DNA of 64,000 nt from positions 160,669 through 224,668 of the forward strand of contig NZ_QPID01000008.1 of NCBI RefSeq assembly GCF_003336225.1, in the 5' to 3' direction. A model generated the notes under the pieces. That model was not told the origin of the DNA, searched no databases, and saw only the letters and a program-made list of their open reading frames with translations. Positions 31,189-39,660 of the stretch are shown piece by piece. Numbering within the stretch: position 1 is the first letter of the stretch; the number at the start of each line of letters is the position of its first letter. The position numbers and the translations under genes were made by a program. This stretch comes from Corallincola holothuriorum (GTDB taxonomy: Bacteria > Pseudomonadota > Gammaproteobacteria > Enterobacterales > Neiellaceae).

Positions 31189-31650
31189 GTGCAGCCATTC
31201 AAGTGGTCCATATTGAGCTTTGAACAGCTAAGTAAAGCGCAACTGATAGCGATACTGAAGCTTCGGCAACAGGTATTTATGTTGGAACAAAACAGCCTAT
31301 ATCTGGATATTGATGGTGAGGATGAGCATTGCTCTCACCTGCTTGTCGAACAGGATAATGTGCTGATCGGCTATGCGCGCCTGGCACCGCCGGCAAGCTG
31401 CCATCCTAACTATCCGGTGCTGGGGCGTATTGTTCTAGCGAAACAGGGTAGAGGAGTAGGGTTAGGTGAAAAACTGATTAAAACAGGTTTGGATACCTTG
31501 GCAAAATGGTATCCCGGAGTCGCGATAAAGATTTCAGCACAGCAGGCATTAGTTCCTTACTACCAACAGTTTGGTTTTGAAGAGAAGGGTGAGCCCTACG
31601 ATGATGGTGGGGTGATGCATCTGGATATGCTGTTACTGCCAACGCGTTAA
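31189..31650 (+). CDS. elaA: GNAT N-acetyltransferase of the ElaA family
   Basis: This 153-residue protein belongs to the ElaA branch of the GNAT superfamily, acetyl-CoA-dependent enzymes of unknown physiological substrate. LKLRQQVFMLEQNSLYLDID, then LGRIVLAKQGRGVGLGEKLI (the acetyl-CoA-binding V-x-x-x-x-R-G-x-G-x-G/A motif) and YYQQFGFEEKGEPYDDGGV are typical. GTG 31189 has GGAG at 31179-31182, six bases away, so I prefer it over TTG 31177. A strong terminator follows. Confidence 0.88.
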   Translation: MQPFKWSILSFEQLSKAQLIAILKLRQQVFMLEQNSLYLDIDGEDEHCSHLLVEQDNVLIGYARLAPPASCHPNYPVLGRIVLAKQGRGVGLGEKLIKTGLDTLAKWYPGVAIKISAQQALVPYYQQFGFEEKGEPYDDGGVMHLDMLLLPTR

Positions 31651-31671
31651 CTTTAGCGATAGGCATTAAGT

Positions 31672-31704
31672 AAAAAAAACGCGGCTTGTGGCCGCGTTTT
31701 TTTT
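31672..31704. terminator. Bidirectional terminator between elaA and the anti-sigma gene
   Basis: Eight A residues plus CGCGGC (31680-31685), loop TTGTG, then GCCGCG (31691-31696) plus eight T residues make a 14-base stem with a U-tract in both directions, between two convergent genes. Confidence 0.9.
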
Positions 31705-31720
31705 CGCTTGCGCGATCAGT

Positions 31721-32452
31721 TTAAATATTCTGCCAGCGCAGTGATTTTTGTAATCGTTGTTCAACGGTCTTGATCTGCGCGTTAGGCTCAGATAGCACCA
31801 CCATACTCATCCCTTGACCCTGGGAGTCGGTGAAGTGGTGGACTGAGCCAGCCATTTTGCCATCGTTGAACTGTTCATCGACCGGGCGCTTATTGTCAGG
31901 CACAAAAAACACCGTGACGCGATGGCCGCTATCGTCGTCAACAATCAAATGCAGTGAGCGAGTGCCATCAAAATCGCAGAAGTTAGCGAAATACACATGG
32001 CCAATATCCTGCTCCAGCTGACCTCCTAATTTGGCCAGTTTACTGTTCACCTGCTGAAAACGTAGCCCTTCATCAATGCCATCAAGATGATCAGCTTCGC
32101 CGTAAACATGCGCTAGTGAGTGTTGAATGACATTAAAATCATGTTGCGGTGTGCTCTTGAGCAAGCTAAAGCTAATGCCGACAGCAAAGGCGATGGATGC
32201 AGCCAAGGCTAAATGTACCCGCGAACGTTTACGTTGCTGACGGAACTGTTCCATTGACTGACTCAGGATCAAACGTTCGGCTAATCCTTCAGGTACTGGT
32301 ACTTTTACCGCGCTGCTAATTTTTCCATCAAGCTGTTTTAGTTCGTCAGCAAACTGCTGATTACTCGGGGATGATGTCAGTGCGTCACTGATCTGCGGAT
32401 CCTTATCATTGGGATCGGCATACAGGCGCCTTCTTAACTCCAGATCATCCAT
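31721..32452 (-). CDS. DUF3379 membrane protein, likely anti-sigma factor
   Basis: A 243-residue protein with one membrane segment at about residues 81-100 (LALAASIAFAVGISFSLL), a cytoplasmic N-terminus, and a larger C-terminal domain that would face the periplasm. The sequence fits DUF3379, a family found next to ECF sigma factors in Vibrio and Shewanella. Its start overlaps the sigma gene by eight bases, the usual translationally coupled arrangement for a sigma/anti-sigma pair. The anti-sigma role is an inference from this context and topology. Confidence 0.8.
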   Translation of the reverse strand: MDDLELRRRLYADPNDKDPQISDALTSSPSNQQFADELKQLDGKISSAVKVPVPEGLAERLILSQSMEQFRQQRKRSRVHLALAASIAFAVGISFSLLKSTPQHDFNVIQHSLAHVYGEADHLDGIDEGLRFQQVNSKLAKLGGQLEQDIGHVYFANFCDFDGTRSLHLIVDDDSGHRVTVFFVPDNKRPVDEQFNDGKMAGSVHHFTDSQGQGMSMVVLSEPNAQIKTVEQRLQKSLRWQNI

Positions 32453-33014
32453 TGCTGTGACCTCGCTTTCTATCGCTTGTTTCTAATGCTTCTTTCAATT
32501 GGTTTCTTGCGCGAAACAAACGTGTCATGACTGTATTTTTGTTGAGCCCAAGTTGCTCGGCTATCTCATCGCCGCTAAAACCACCTAATACCTGCAAAAT
32601 CAGTGGTTCTCTGTACTCAGGTGCCAACATTGCGATTTGACGTCGAAGTAGGTGGTTCTCGGTATCCTGCTCTGTGGAAACCGATTGCTGATCGGCGACC
32701 GGTTGGTCGTCAATATCCACCACATCGAACTGCTTGCGCTCAAAGCGCCGGGCGTTCTCGCGACGTACGATGGTAAATAGCCAACTTTTGGCTGCTTTTT
32801 CATCTTTCAACGAATCCAAAGAGCGCCATGCCCTAAGGAAAGTTTCCTGAACTAAATCTTCTGCTATGTCGGGGCTGTGACAAAGCCAATAGGCGTAGCG
32901 ATAAAGATCGCCGTGCAGGGCGTTGACCAGGGCCTCATAGCGTTTCTGTTTATTTGCCATATCAACAGAGACCGGGTCTTTTGATTTTTTCTTTCGAAAA
33001 AGTGTAACTGCCAT
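32445..33014 (-). CDS. ECF RNA polymerase sigma factor
   Basis: A 189-residue sigma-70 family factor with only regions 2 and 4. Region 2 includes LYRYAYWLCHSPDIAEDLVQ and TFLRAWRSL. Region 4 includes YREPLILQVLGGFSGDEIAE and NKNTVMTRLFRARNQL, the helix-turn-helix that reads the -35 element. I chose ATG 33014 (MAVTLFRKKK); the frame is open to 33104 but the extension is not sigma-like. The target promoters are not known, and I could not identify a matching ECF-type promoter upstream. It is paired with the DUF3379 protein. Confidence 0.9.
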   Translation of the reverse strand: MAVTLFRKKKSKDPVSVDMANKQKRYEALVNALHGDLYRYAYWLCHSPDIAEDLVQETFLRAWRSLDSLKDEKAAKSWLFTIVRRENARRFERKQFDVVDIDDQPVADQQSVSTEQDTENHLLRRQIAMLAPEYREPLILQVLGGFSGDEIAEQLGLNKNTVMTRLFRARNQLKEALETSDRKRGHSNG

Positions 33015-33202
33015 AAATTTAGGTCCAAAATAATGGAGTACGCAGCGGCTTTGGCTGGTTTGTTTCGCTGATTGGACTCTCTCGAAGAGCGAGTAGCGCC
33101 TCAACTAAAGGGGCTATTATGCGCTGATGGGTTGATACAGTTCAAACAGCCTAGTGAGATCTGCGTTATATTGCAGATATGTTTATCGATTAAGGTAAGA
33201 AA

Positions 33203-33499
33203 ATGAGTAAGGATCTAACCTGTACCGCCAATGAAACAGAAGTATGTTGTTGCGTTGATGTCGGTACTATTCTCGATGGTGAGGATTGCACTGCGGAAGT
33301 GTCTGCTGTCGTTGCCGATGAAGCTGCTTTGGAAACGATCTTGGCCCATTGGTTGTCTATGGCCGAAAGCAAGTCGTCCGAGCCGGTTGAAGTGGTCGAA
33401 GTGAAGAAGCAAGAGGTCGCCGGTGGCATTGAAGTCTCTGGTACTTATCGCTTTGGCTGTCAGGCGGAAGGGCTGTTGTTCCAATTGGCACTAAGATAA
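33203..33499 (+). CDS. YfcZ/YiiS family protein (DUF406)
   Basis: A small 98-residue protein. CVDVGTILDGEDCTAEVS near the start and the ending CQAEGLLFQLALR match the DUF406 family (E. coli YfcZ and YiiS). The function is unknown. In E. coli yfcZ is next to fadI and fadL, and here the gene also lies between fadL and fadIJ, which supports a link to fatty-acid metabolism. The upstream inverted repeat ATCTGC-N8-GCAGAT (33159-33178) overlaps a possible -10 element TATATT. Confidence 0.85.
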   Translation: MSKDLTCTANETEVCCCVDVGTILDGEDCTAEVSAVVADEAALETILAHWLSMAESKSSEPVEVVEVKKQEVAGGIEVSGTYRFGCQAEGLLFQLALR

Positions 33500-33555
33500 T
33501 TTCTGCGAAATAGCCTGCGTTTTTGTTCGAGCGGAAACGTAGCAAAGAGATGAAT

Positions 33556-33585
33556 AAAAAAGGGCTGTGACGACAGCCCTTTTTT
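33556..33585. terminator. Bidirectional terminator between yfcZ-like and batD-like genes
   Basis: Six A residues plus GGGCTGT (to 33568), loop GACG, then ACAGCCC plus six T residues (to 33585) form a 13-base stem, with U-tracts on both strands. Confidence 0.9.
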
Positions 33586-33603
33586 GTGCCCGAGAGTCAC
33601 TGT

Positions 33604-35238
33604 TTAGGCAGTCGGATACAGCGGTGGTAATGACGTTTCGTTGGCTGGAACAGTCTGCATATAGCTGCTCTTTATTGCCGCTAATAGGGGCTCGGCAGGC
33701 CAAGTTTCGGCCTGTTGGTTGACCGCTTTATCCAGTGACGTTAGTTGATTTTCAATCTGTATGGCATTGGTGGCCGATACGGAAGCTAACCACTGCCGAC
33801 GGCTGCGCCAGCCCTGAGATAAGCACCAACGCTGCAAGCCTTGTTGGATCGCGGCGGGTTGCGCTGTTGTACACACTTTTTCCAATTCAGCAAAAGAGAG
33901 GTTTTTCGCTGATGCAGGCTGTATCTGTGCCTGAGGTGTCGACTTGCTGCGCTTCAGATAGCTATAGATTGCAGCCGTTAATGTCACTAACCACAAGATG
34001 CTCATTAATATAAATGGCCAGAACCAGGTGCTGTCTTGTTCAACCTGCGCAGGGGATGCTTGTCGCGTATTCTCTGCGAGCGGCACTTGTCCTTCGGCGG
34101 CTATCACGGTAAATGTTCGTGCCGGCAGTTCTGCTGTTCTTTGTCTATTTTGCGCTGTATCCCACCAACTCACTGAGAGCGCCGGGAACGTGAGTTCTCC
34201 CGCTTGGGTTGGGATCAAGGCGACAGACTCCACACGCTGGGCGATCAGACGATCTTCCTGTACATAGGTGTCGTTAATCGCTTTATCTGGATAGACCTTA
34301 ACGGTTGCCGGGTATTGGATCTGCAAATTTGGCAACTGTTTATCTTCAATGCCGATGGCACTGAGGGTGATGGTGCGGGTGATCGGCTCTCCTACCGTCA
34401 ATTGGCTATTTTGCGGTTGCCATTCATCATGCAAGGTGACTAATTCCGATGGTAGCCAGTGGCCGCTGTAGTTTTCGGGTGCAGCTTTTACCTGCAGTGT
34501 CAGAGTGGGTGCCGACTCGTTGACTGGCAACCCGTACAACTGCCCCCGCGAATTTTGCTTCACCAATTGTCCTTTGACGTTGGCACCGATGATCTCGTAA
34601 CTGCCAGCTTGTTCTGGCACCACAGCAAAGTTGCGTTGGATCACTTGGTAGCGACGGCCATCGACTATCTCTGTGGTTTTAGTATCAGAGCCGATATTGC
34701 GGATCGCCGCATCGGCCATCTGTGGATCAGCCAGGCTACCGTTGCGTAGTTCTTCGCCGAGATAAAGTTTGACGCTATAGCTGATCTGTTGTCCTAAATA
34801 AGCGGTGGTACTGGACAGTTCGGCGTCAATAAATAGATCCCGCGCTGGTCCAGTTTGCTTGGGTATTGGTCGCACATCGATAGTCACCGGTTTGCCCTTC
34901 ACGCCATCGACAGAGGCGGCGGGCAGGGTATAAGTGCCTGCTTTGCGTGCATAAATTTCGGTGCGCCAGGTGGTTTGCCGTCTACTATCGCCATTGATGA
35001 TTTGATAGTTACGGCTGACATTTGTTGCACCTACCACTAGGCCTTGCCGTAATAGCGCATCACGATCCAATTCCAGTTTGTCGGCGTTGGCATCGACACT
35101 GATGGTCAGCACAAAACGCTCCTCCACAAACACTGGATTAGGTGCCACAGAGCTGTCAATTTGCATGCTTGCCAATGACTGGTTGGCCCAAAGCAGCAGG
35201 ATCAAAAGGGCAAAAAATCGTTGCATATGTGCTACCAA
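33604..35238 (-). CDS. BatD-like membrane protein
   Basis: A 544-residue protein: a signal peptide (QRFFALLILLLWANQSLAS), a long beta-rich extracytoplasmic region with repeated immunoglobulin-like segments, one membrane helix at about residues 407-427 (FWPFILMSILWLVTLTAAIY), and a short cytoplasmic tail. This is the BatD (Bacteroides aerotolerance) layout. TTG 35238 has GAGGAG (35252-35247) eight bases upstream, which favours it over ATG 35226; it overlaps the previous gene by seven bases. It is the last gene of the MoxR/Bat operon. Confidence 0.85.
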   Translation of the reverse strand: MVAHMQRFFALLILLLWANQSLASMQIDSSVAPNPVFVEERFVLTISVDANADKLELDRDALLRQGLVVGATNVSRNYQIINGDSRRQTTWRTEIYARKAGTYTLPAASVDGVKGKPVTIDVRPIPKQTGPARDLFIDAELSSTTAYLGQQISYSVKLYLGEELRNGSLADPQMADAAIRNIGSDTKTTEIVDGRRYQVIQRNFAVVPEQAGSYEIIGANVKGQLVKQNSRGQLYGLPVNESAPTLTLQVKAAPENYSGHWLPSELVTLHDEWQPQNSQLTVGEPITRTITLSAIGIEDKQLPNLQIQYPATVKVYPDKAINDTYVQEDRLIAQRVESVALIPTQAGELTFPALSVSWWDTAQNRQRTAELPARTFTVIAAEGQVPLAENTRQASPAQVEQDSTWFWPFILMSILWLVTLTAAIYSYLKRSKSTPQAQIQPASAKNLSFAELEKVCTTAQPAAIQQGLQRWCLSQGWRSRRQWLASVSATNAIQIENQLTSLDKAVNQQAETWPAEPLLAAIKSSYMQTVPANETSLPPLYPTA

Positions 35239-37199
35239 AGTTGTGTCTCCTCGCTTGTCTCTCCGGCTTTTTCCCGTCGCAGATGTTCAAGCTTCATTTT
35301 GTTTCTGAGCAGTAATGACGGATCGTCGGGGATCTGCTCTAACCAGCGTTGTAGTTTTTGCTCTTCAGGGGAAAGGGGCTCTCCTGGGGCGGTGGCGTAG
35401 GCCTGCGCTCCCTCTTGTTCTGGTTTGTCATCATTTATCTCCGGGTTAGCTGTCACCGGTTGTGGCTGTGGCATTTCAGCCTGACCATCGGGCTCGCTTC
35501 CGTCCTGTTCGCCGGGAGTCGGTTGTGGTGCCTTTAGTGCTGATTCATCGACCTCCAACTCGGAATCACCAGCGTTGCCCGCTGGCGGTTGGCTATCACT
35601 GTCTGCGGCTTCGTTCGGCGGCTGCTCGCCACCAGTTTGCTCTTGCGGTGGTTGATCGCCGGTGCCGTTTTTGCTCGTTTCGCTATTTTCGCCATCACCT
35701 GGTGGTTGTTGATCCGGTTGATTTTCTTCACTATCGCCTTCGCCGGGCTGGCCCTGCTGCTCTTGTTGTTCGTCGCCAGGTTGCCCTTGTTGCGACTCAT
35801 CATTACCGTCGCCAGACTCTCCCTGAGACTGGTCAGGATTGTCTTCCATCAGGTCCATAATGCGCTGACGATTGGTGGCCGCATTCGCTAACTCTGGATC
35901 CAGTTCAAGGGCGCGGTTATAGGCGTCTAATGCTTCTTGGTACTGTTGTGACATCGCCAGTGCATTGCCACGATTGTAATGATTAATAGCATCATCAAAT
36001 TCAGCATAGATAGCTGCGGCTTCTTCATATTGCCCCGCTTTATAGAGGCTAGCCGCGCGCCAGGCATCATTATCAAATGTTGCTGCCGCTTTGGCATAGT
36101 CGCCGTTTGCGAAAGACTCCGCCGCCAGTTGGTCATCGCTTTTCAGGGCATCAGGCAACCAATCGGCTTTGACCTGCGGAGCGGGCAGCAGTATTGGCAC
36201 GCCCAACAGCAAGATGAGTAGGCCGCGACGAAACGCAGACAGTGCCAGAGGTAACAACAGCAGCACTAACCAATAACCGCTGTCGTGCCATTGCCACACC
36301 TCACCATCAACGGTTTGCGCTGTTTGGCTGTCGCCCTGGCTTATTGCCAATAAACTTTTGATATCGAGGTCGTCACTGCGAATACGAATATATTGACCGC
36401 CACTGTTCTGACTGGCTTTGCGCAGTGTGTTCTCTTCTAATGTGGGTACCGGCAGTTCGCCGTCCACCATCTTCAGGAGGCTGCCGTCGGGCATGCGGAT
36501 CGGTCCACCATTGGGCGTACCCACCCCCAAAATGGACAGTTCAAAGCGGTCACCCAACAGGGCTTGGATCCGCTGCTGCTGTCCGGGTCTTATCTCATCA
36601 CCAATGAGAAACAGTTGCCCCTTTTGATAGCCTGCGCTGGTGAGCAGTTCGATTGCCAGTGCCACGGCTTTATCAGGGCGGCTCCCCATCGCCGGCATGA
36701 TGCTGGGATCTAATGCGGGGATCATGGTTTTCAGATTATTGATATCCGAGGTTAATGGGCTGAGTACATAGGCATCGCCAGCGAAGCTGATCAGTCCGGT
36801 GTCCCCCTCCTGCCAGCCATCTAATAGATCCATGGCTTTGTAGCGTGCTTGGACTAAACGATTTGGTTTGAGATCGGTTGCCAGCAGCGACAGTGACATA
36901 TCCATAATCAACACTCGCCCGTTGGGGGCGGCGGACAGTGGGGTTTGCACCTGATACCAACTAGGGCCAGCCATCGCCAAAGTAAGTAAGCACCAGATCG
37001 CACTGAGCAGCCATAGCCATCCCTTGTGTGCGGGGGAATCGTCGGTTATCAAACGCTTTAGTAAGTCGGGGTGCACGAGCTTTTGCCAACCGGAGTTGGC
37101 GAAGTTCTGCCGCCATAACCACCAGATCACCAAGGGAAGGGGCAATAGGCTCAATAACCAAAATGGGCGCAGGAGATGAAAGTCAGTTAGCCAGTTCAT
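35232..37199 (-). CDS. VWA and TPR protein, BatB/BatC-like fusion
   Basis: A 655-residue inner-membrane protein. Two hydrophobic segments (about 12-28 and 60-77) are followed by a von Willebrand A domain with MIDAS motif DMSLS at 100-104 (D-x-S-x-S). A further membrane segment lies near 310-340. TPR repeats follow (YNRGNALAMSQQYQEALDAY, then NRALELDPELANAA), and after them a stretch of about 170 residues very rich in Q, E, D, G and P. The C-terminus is charged. In other bacteria BatB and BatC are separate; here they appear as one chain. It probably works with the MoxR ATPase. Confidence 0.85.
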   Translation of the reverse strand: MNWLTDFHLLRPFWLLSLLPLPLVIWWLWRQNFANSGWQKLVHPDLLKRLITDDSPAHKGWLWLLSAIWCLLTLAMAGPSWYQVQTPLSAAPNGRVLIMDMSLSLLATDLKPNRLVQARYKAMDLLDGWQEGDTGLISFAGDAYVLSPLTSDINNLKTMIPALDPSIMPAMGSRPDKAVALAIELLTSAGYQKGQLFLIGDEIRPGQQQRIQALLGDRFELSILGVGTPNGGPIRMPDGSLLKMVDGELPVPTLEENTLRKASQNSGGQYIRIRSDDLDIKSLLAISQGDSQTAQTVDGEVWQWHDSGYWLVLLLLPLALSAFRRGLLILLLGVPILLPAPQVKADWLPDALKSDDQLAAESFANGDYAKAAATFDNDAWRAASLYKAGQYEEAAAIYAEFDDAINHYNRGNALAMSQQYQEALDAYNRALELDPELANAATNRQRIMDLMEDNPDQSQGESGDGNDESQQGQPGDEQQEQQGQPGEGDSEENQPDQQPPGDGENSETSKNGTGDQPPQEQTGGEQPPNEAADSDSQPPAGNAGDSELEVDESALKAPQPTPGEQDGSEPDGQAEMPQPQPVTANPEINDDKPEQEGAQAYATAPGEPLSPEEQKLQRWLEQIPDDPSLLLRNKMKLEHLRREKAGETSEETQLW

Positions 37200-38227
37200 T
37201 GTTGATCTCCAGATACATTGGCTGCATTAGCTGGAGGCAGTGTTAGCCGGTTTGCGAACATCGACCAAAAGAAGGCTGCTGTGATCAGTAGGAATGCTAA
37301 CCCTAAAGGCCAAAAATAGATCTCGGTGGTTGGTCGTAACATTGGACGGTCTTGGTCAATGGGTTCTAGTTGTTCAATCTCTTGGTAGATCTGTGCCAGA
37401 TCTTCAGCATCTCTGGCGCGAAAATAGCGGCCGCCGGTCAGGGCGGCTATTTTGGTCAGTGTGACCTCATCCAGATCGGCACTGGGATTAACTTTGCGGG
37501 TGCCCATGAAGGTCCGCTTAATCATTTCGTCGGCACCGACGCCTATGGTATAAACCTTCACCCCTTGTTCTGCGGCCACCTTGGCTGCATCCAGTGGGCT
37601 CACTTCACCGGCGGTGTTCTGGCCGTCGGTAAGTAATATCAGGATCTTTTGTGGTTGTTCATCGGCTAATAGGCGTTTGGTGGCTAAGCCTATCGCTTCA
37701 CCAATGGCGGTTGATTGCCCAACCAGGCCAATCACCGTATCCGCTAGCAGTTGTTTCACGGTGCCGGTATCGAAGGTGAGAGGGGCTTGCTGGTAGGCGT
37801 TGTCAGCAAACAAGATCAAACCCACCCGATCGCCATTGCGCCGCTCAATAAACTCGCCAACCACGTGTTTTACTAGGGTTAGACGGTCAACCGCGCGGCC
37901 TCTGACCTGCATATCTTCAATCTCCATGCTCCCTGAGAGATCCACTGCGAGCATGAGATCACGTCCTTTGGCTGGCACTTCCACGGGATCTCCCAACCAC
38001 TGTGGGCGGCTGGCGGCAATCACCAGCAGCACCCACGCTATTACCGCAAGCCATTTGATCTGTACCGGCCGGCCGCCACTGTTGGCTGTAAGCGAGTGTT
38101 GCGACAGCAAGGCAAAGGTTGGTAACCGCAAAGCGCCCGCTTTTGTCTCTACTTGCGGCAGAAAAAAGTAACTCAGTAGCGGCAGCGGCAGGGCAAGAAG
38201 CAGCCAAAGCCATTGAAACTCAAGCAT
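37196..38227 (-). CDS. VWA domain protein, BatA-like
   Basis: A 343-residue membrane protein: helices near residues 4-23 and 57-72, then a VWA domain with an intact MIDAS motif DLSGSM at 96-101, LLTDGQNTAGE, and a C-terminal helix (FWPLGLAFLLITAAFFWSMF). ATG 38227 is chosen because GGAGG lies six bases upstream; the open frame to 38368 overlaps the DUF4381 gene. It ends four bases into the BatB/C-like gene, consistent with translational coupling. Confidence 0.88.
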   Translation of the reverse strand: MLEFQWLWLLLALPLPLLSYFFLPQVETKAGALRLPTFALLSQHSLTANSGGRPVQIKWLAVIAWVLLVIAASRPQWLGDPVEVPAKGRDLMLAVDLSGSMEIEDMQVRGRAVDRLTLVKHVVGEFIERRNGDRVGLILFADNAYQQAPLTFDTGTVKQLLADTVIGLVGQSTAIGEAIGLATKRLLADEQPQKILILLTDGQNTAGEVSPLDAAKVAAEQGVKVYTIGVGADEMIKRTFMGTRKVNPSADLDEVTLTKIAALTGGRYFRARDAEDLAQIYQEIEQLEPIDQDRPMLRPTTEIYFWPLGLAFLLITAAFFWSMFANRLTLPPANAANVSGDQQ

Positions 38228-38732
38228 CTTTCCTCCCTCTGTTTTGTTGTGTTGCAGCTGTTGTGCGGTGATGAGGTAACCGAGTGTGCTGTAACCAGTA
38301 CGCTGCGGCAGCACGTAACGCCGGCACCTGCGTCGAGGCTGAAAAATCGGCCTTAAATCGTTGATCATCTGCGAGCAGTTGCAGTGGTGAGATCTGCTCG
38401 CGTAGCTTGGACGGAAGATGCACTGCTAAATTGTCGAACCAAGCTTTTCCGCTGGCTGGTTGTACGCTGAGCGCGTGGGGCTGGTAGGCGCGTATCACCT
38501 GTTGCAGTAGCTGTTTCAGTGGCCAAAGCTGCGCCAGGGTATTGTCATCCATCGCGGTCAGTGTCCGTAAACCGATACGGCAATAGCGTCGCTGCTGATA
38601 GCGAAGATAAAGTGCCACTGTGATGGCCACTGCGCATAACAGCACGGCAACGAGCAAGGCGATCAGCGACCATGAGATGCTGCTGACCATAGGTGGCAGT
38701 AGAAGATCTTCAAGGTCTAATTTAGCGCCCAT
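38220..38732 (-). CDS. DUF4381 membrane protein
   Basis: A 170-residue protein with one membrane helix (about residues 20-42, WSLIALLVAVLLCAVAITVA) and a cytoplasmic helical domain. The N-terminal LDLEDLLLPP and the position between DUF58 and VWA genes are typical of DUF4381 proteins in MoxR operons. ATG 38732 has GGAGG nearby (38738-38742). It overlaps both neighbours by a few bases. Its function is unknown. Confidence 0.8.
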   Translation of the reverse strand: MGAKLDLEDLLLPPMVSSISWSLIALLVAVLLCAVAITVALYLRYQQRRYCRIGLRTLTAMDDNTLAQLWPLKQLLQQVIRAYQPHALSVQPASGKAWFDNLAVHLPSKLREQISPLQLLADDQRFKADFSASTQVPALRAAAAYWLQHTRLPHHRTTAATQQNRGRKDA

Positions 38733-39660
38733 GATGCTGCCTCCGCCACTGCTTGTTGATCTCTTCGTGGGCACCGATATGAAATAAGCGACAGCCACTT
38801 TTTTGTAGCTGGTCTAAACGGCTCTGGCGCGCCTGCTCTAAGCGTTGTTGGCATTGCTGGCGCTGGTTGCGTTGACTGAGGGGGAGGATGGCGCGCTGAT
38901 TGCCATCGGTGATCATCAGATCATTGCCAAACTCAGTTTCAGGTAACTGGATCTCCAATGGGTCATAGATCTCTCCTGCGATGAGGTCGTTGTGGCGCCC
39001 CAGCAGGTTGAGGTGGCGGATCCCTTCGTCATTGAGCTGTTGGAAATCACTGATTAGGATCACCTGGCTACCGGGACGGACGATATAACGCAGACGACTT
39101 AAGGCGTGGTTAAAATCCTGGGGCTCTGCGCCATGTTGAGGTGTTTGTTCATGTAGTGACACCATGGTGTGGATTAAGTGCAACACCGCAGCAGAGCGAC
39201 TTTTAGGTTTCAGCTCCTGATGTTGATATTGATTCCAGATCAGACCGCCGATGCGATCGCCATTGTCACAGGCGCACCATGCGAGTTGTGCGGCCAAGTG
39301 CGCTGCTTGCACCGATTTAAAACGCCACTGGCTTCCGAAGCGCATGCTGGCACCCAGATCGACAAGCAGAAACACTGGCCGTTCTCGTTCTTCATGGAAC
39401 AGCTTGGTATGGGCTTTACCTGTGCGCGCGGTAACACGCCAATCGATACTACGAATATCATCACCGGGCTGGTAGTGACGGGTTTCTGCGTACTCCATGC
39501 CTCGACCGCGGGCTTTGCTTTGATAGCTACCCGCCAATTTACTACGCAGTTGTCTCGGCTTCAGCAAGGAGATGCCACCGGTTTGCTGTTTCAACGCAAT
39601 AAGACTGCGTTGCTCCAGCATCCAGCCTGGCTCAGCCCTGTGGGATCTTTCCTCTGTCAC
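38722..39660 (-). CDS. DUF58 domain protein
   Basis: A 312-residue soluble protein. SKARGRGMEYAETRHYQPGD followed by IRSIDWRVTARTG is the DUF58 signature, and the later part (FLLVDLGASMRFGS, DYRLI-like segments such as VILISDFQQL) resembles a VWA fold. Proteins of this type are almost always encoded next to MoxR AAA+ ATPases and are thought to be their clients or adaptors. It overlaps moxR by four bases. Confidence 0.88.
   Translation of the reverse strand: MTEERSHRAEPGWMLEQRSLIALKQQTGGISLLKPRQLRSKLAGSYQSKARGRGMEYAETRHYQPGDDIRSIDWRVTARTGKAHTKLFHEERERPVFLLVDLGASMRFGSQWRFKSVQAAHLAAQLAWCACDNGDRIGGLIWNQYQHQELKPKSRSAAVLHLIHTMVSLHEQTPQHGAEPQDFNHALSRLRYIVRPGSQVILISDFQQLNDEGIRHLNLLGRHNDLIAGEIYDPLEIQLPETEFGNDLMITDGNQRAILPLSQRNQRQQCQQRLEQARQSRLDQLQKSGCRLFHIGAHEEINKQWRRQHHGR

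Noticed and set aside
35462..35891. Plus-strand frames opposite the low-complexity part of the BatB/C-like gene
   Set aside because: They arise from the repetitive Q/E/D/P codons on the other strand and have no signals of their own.
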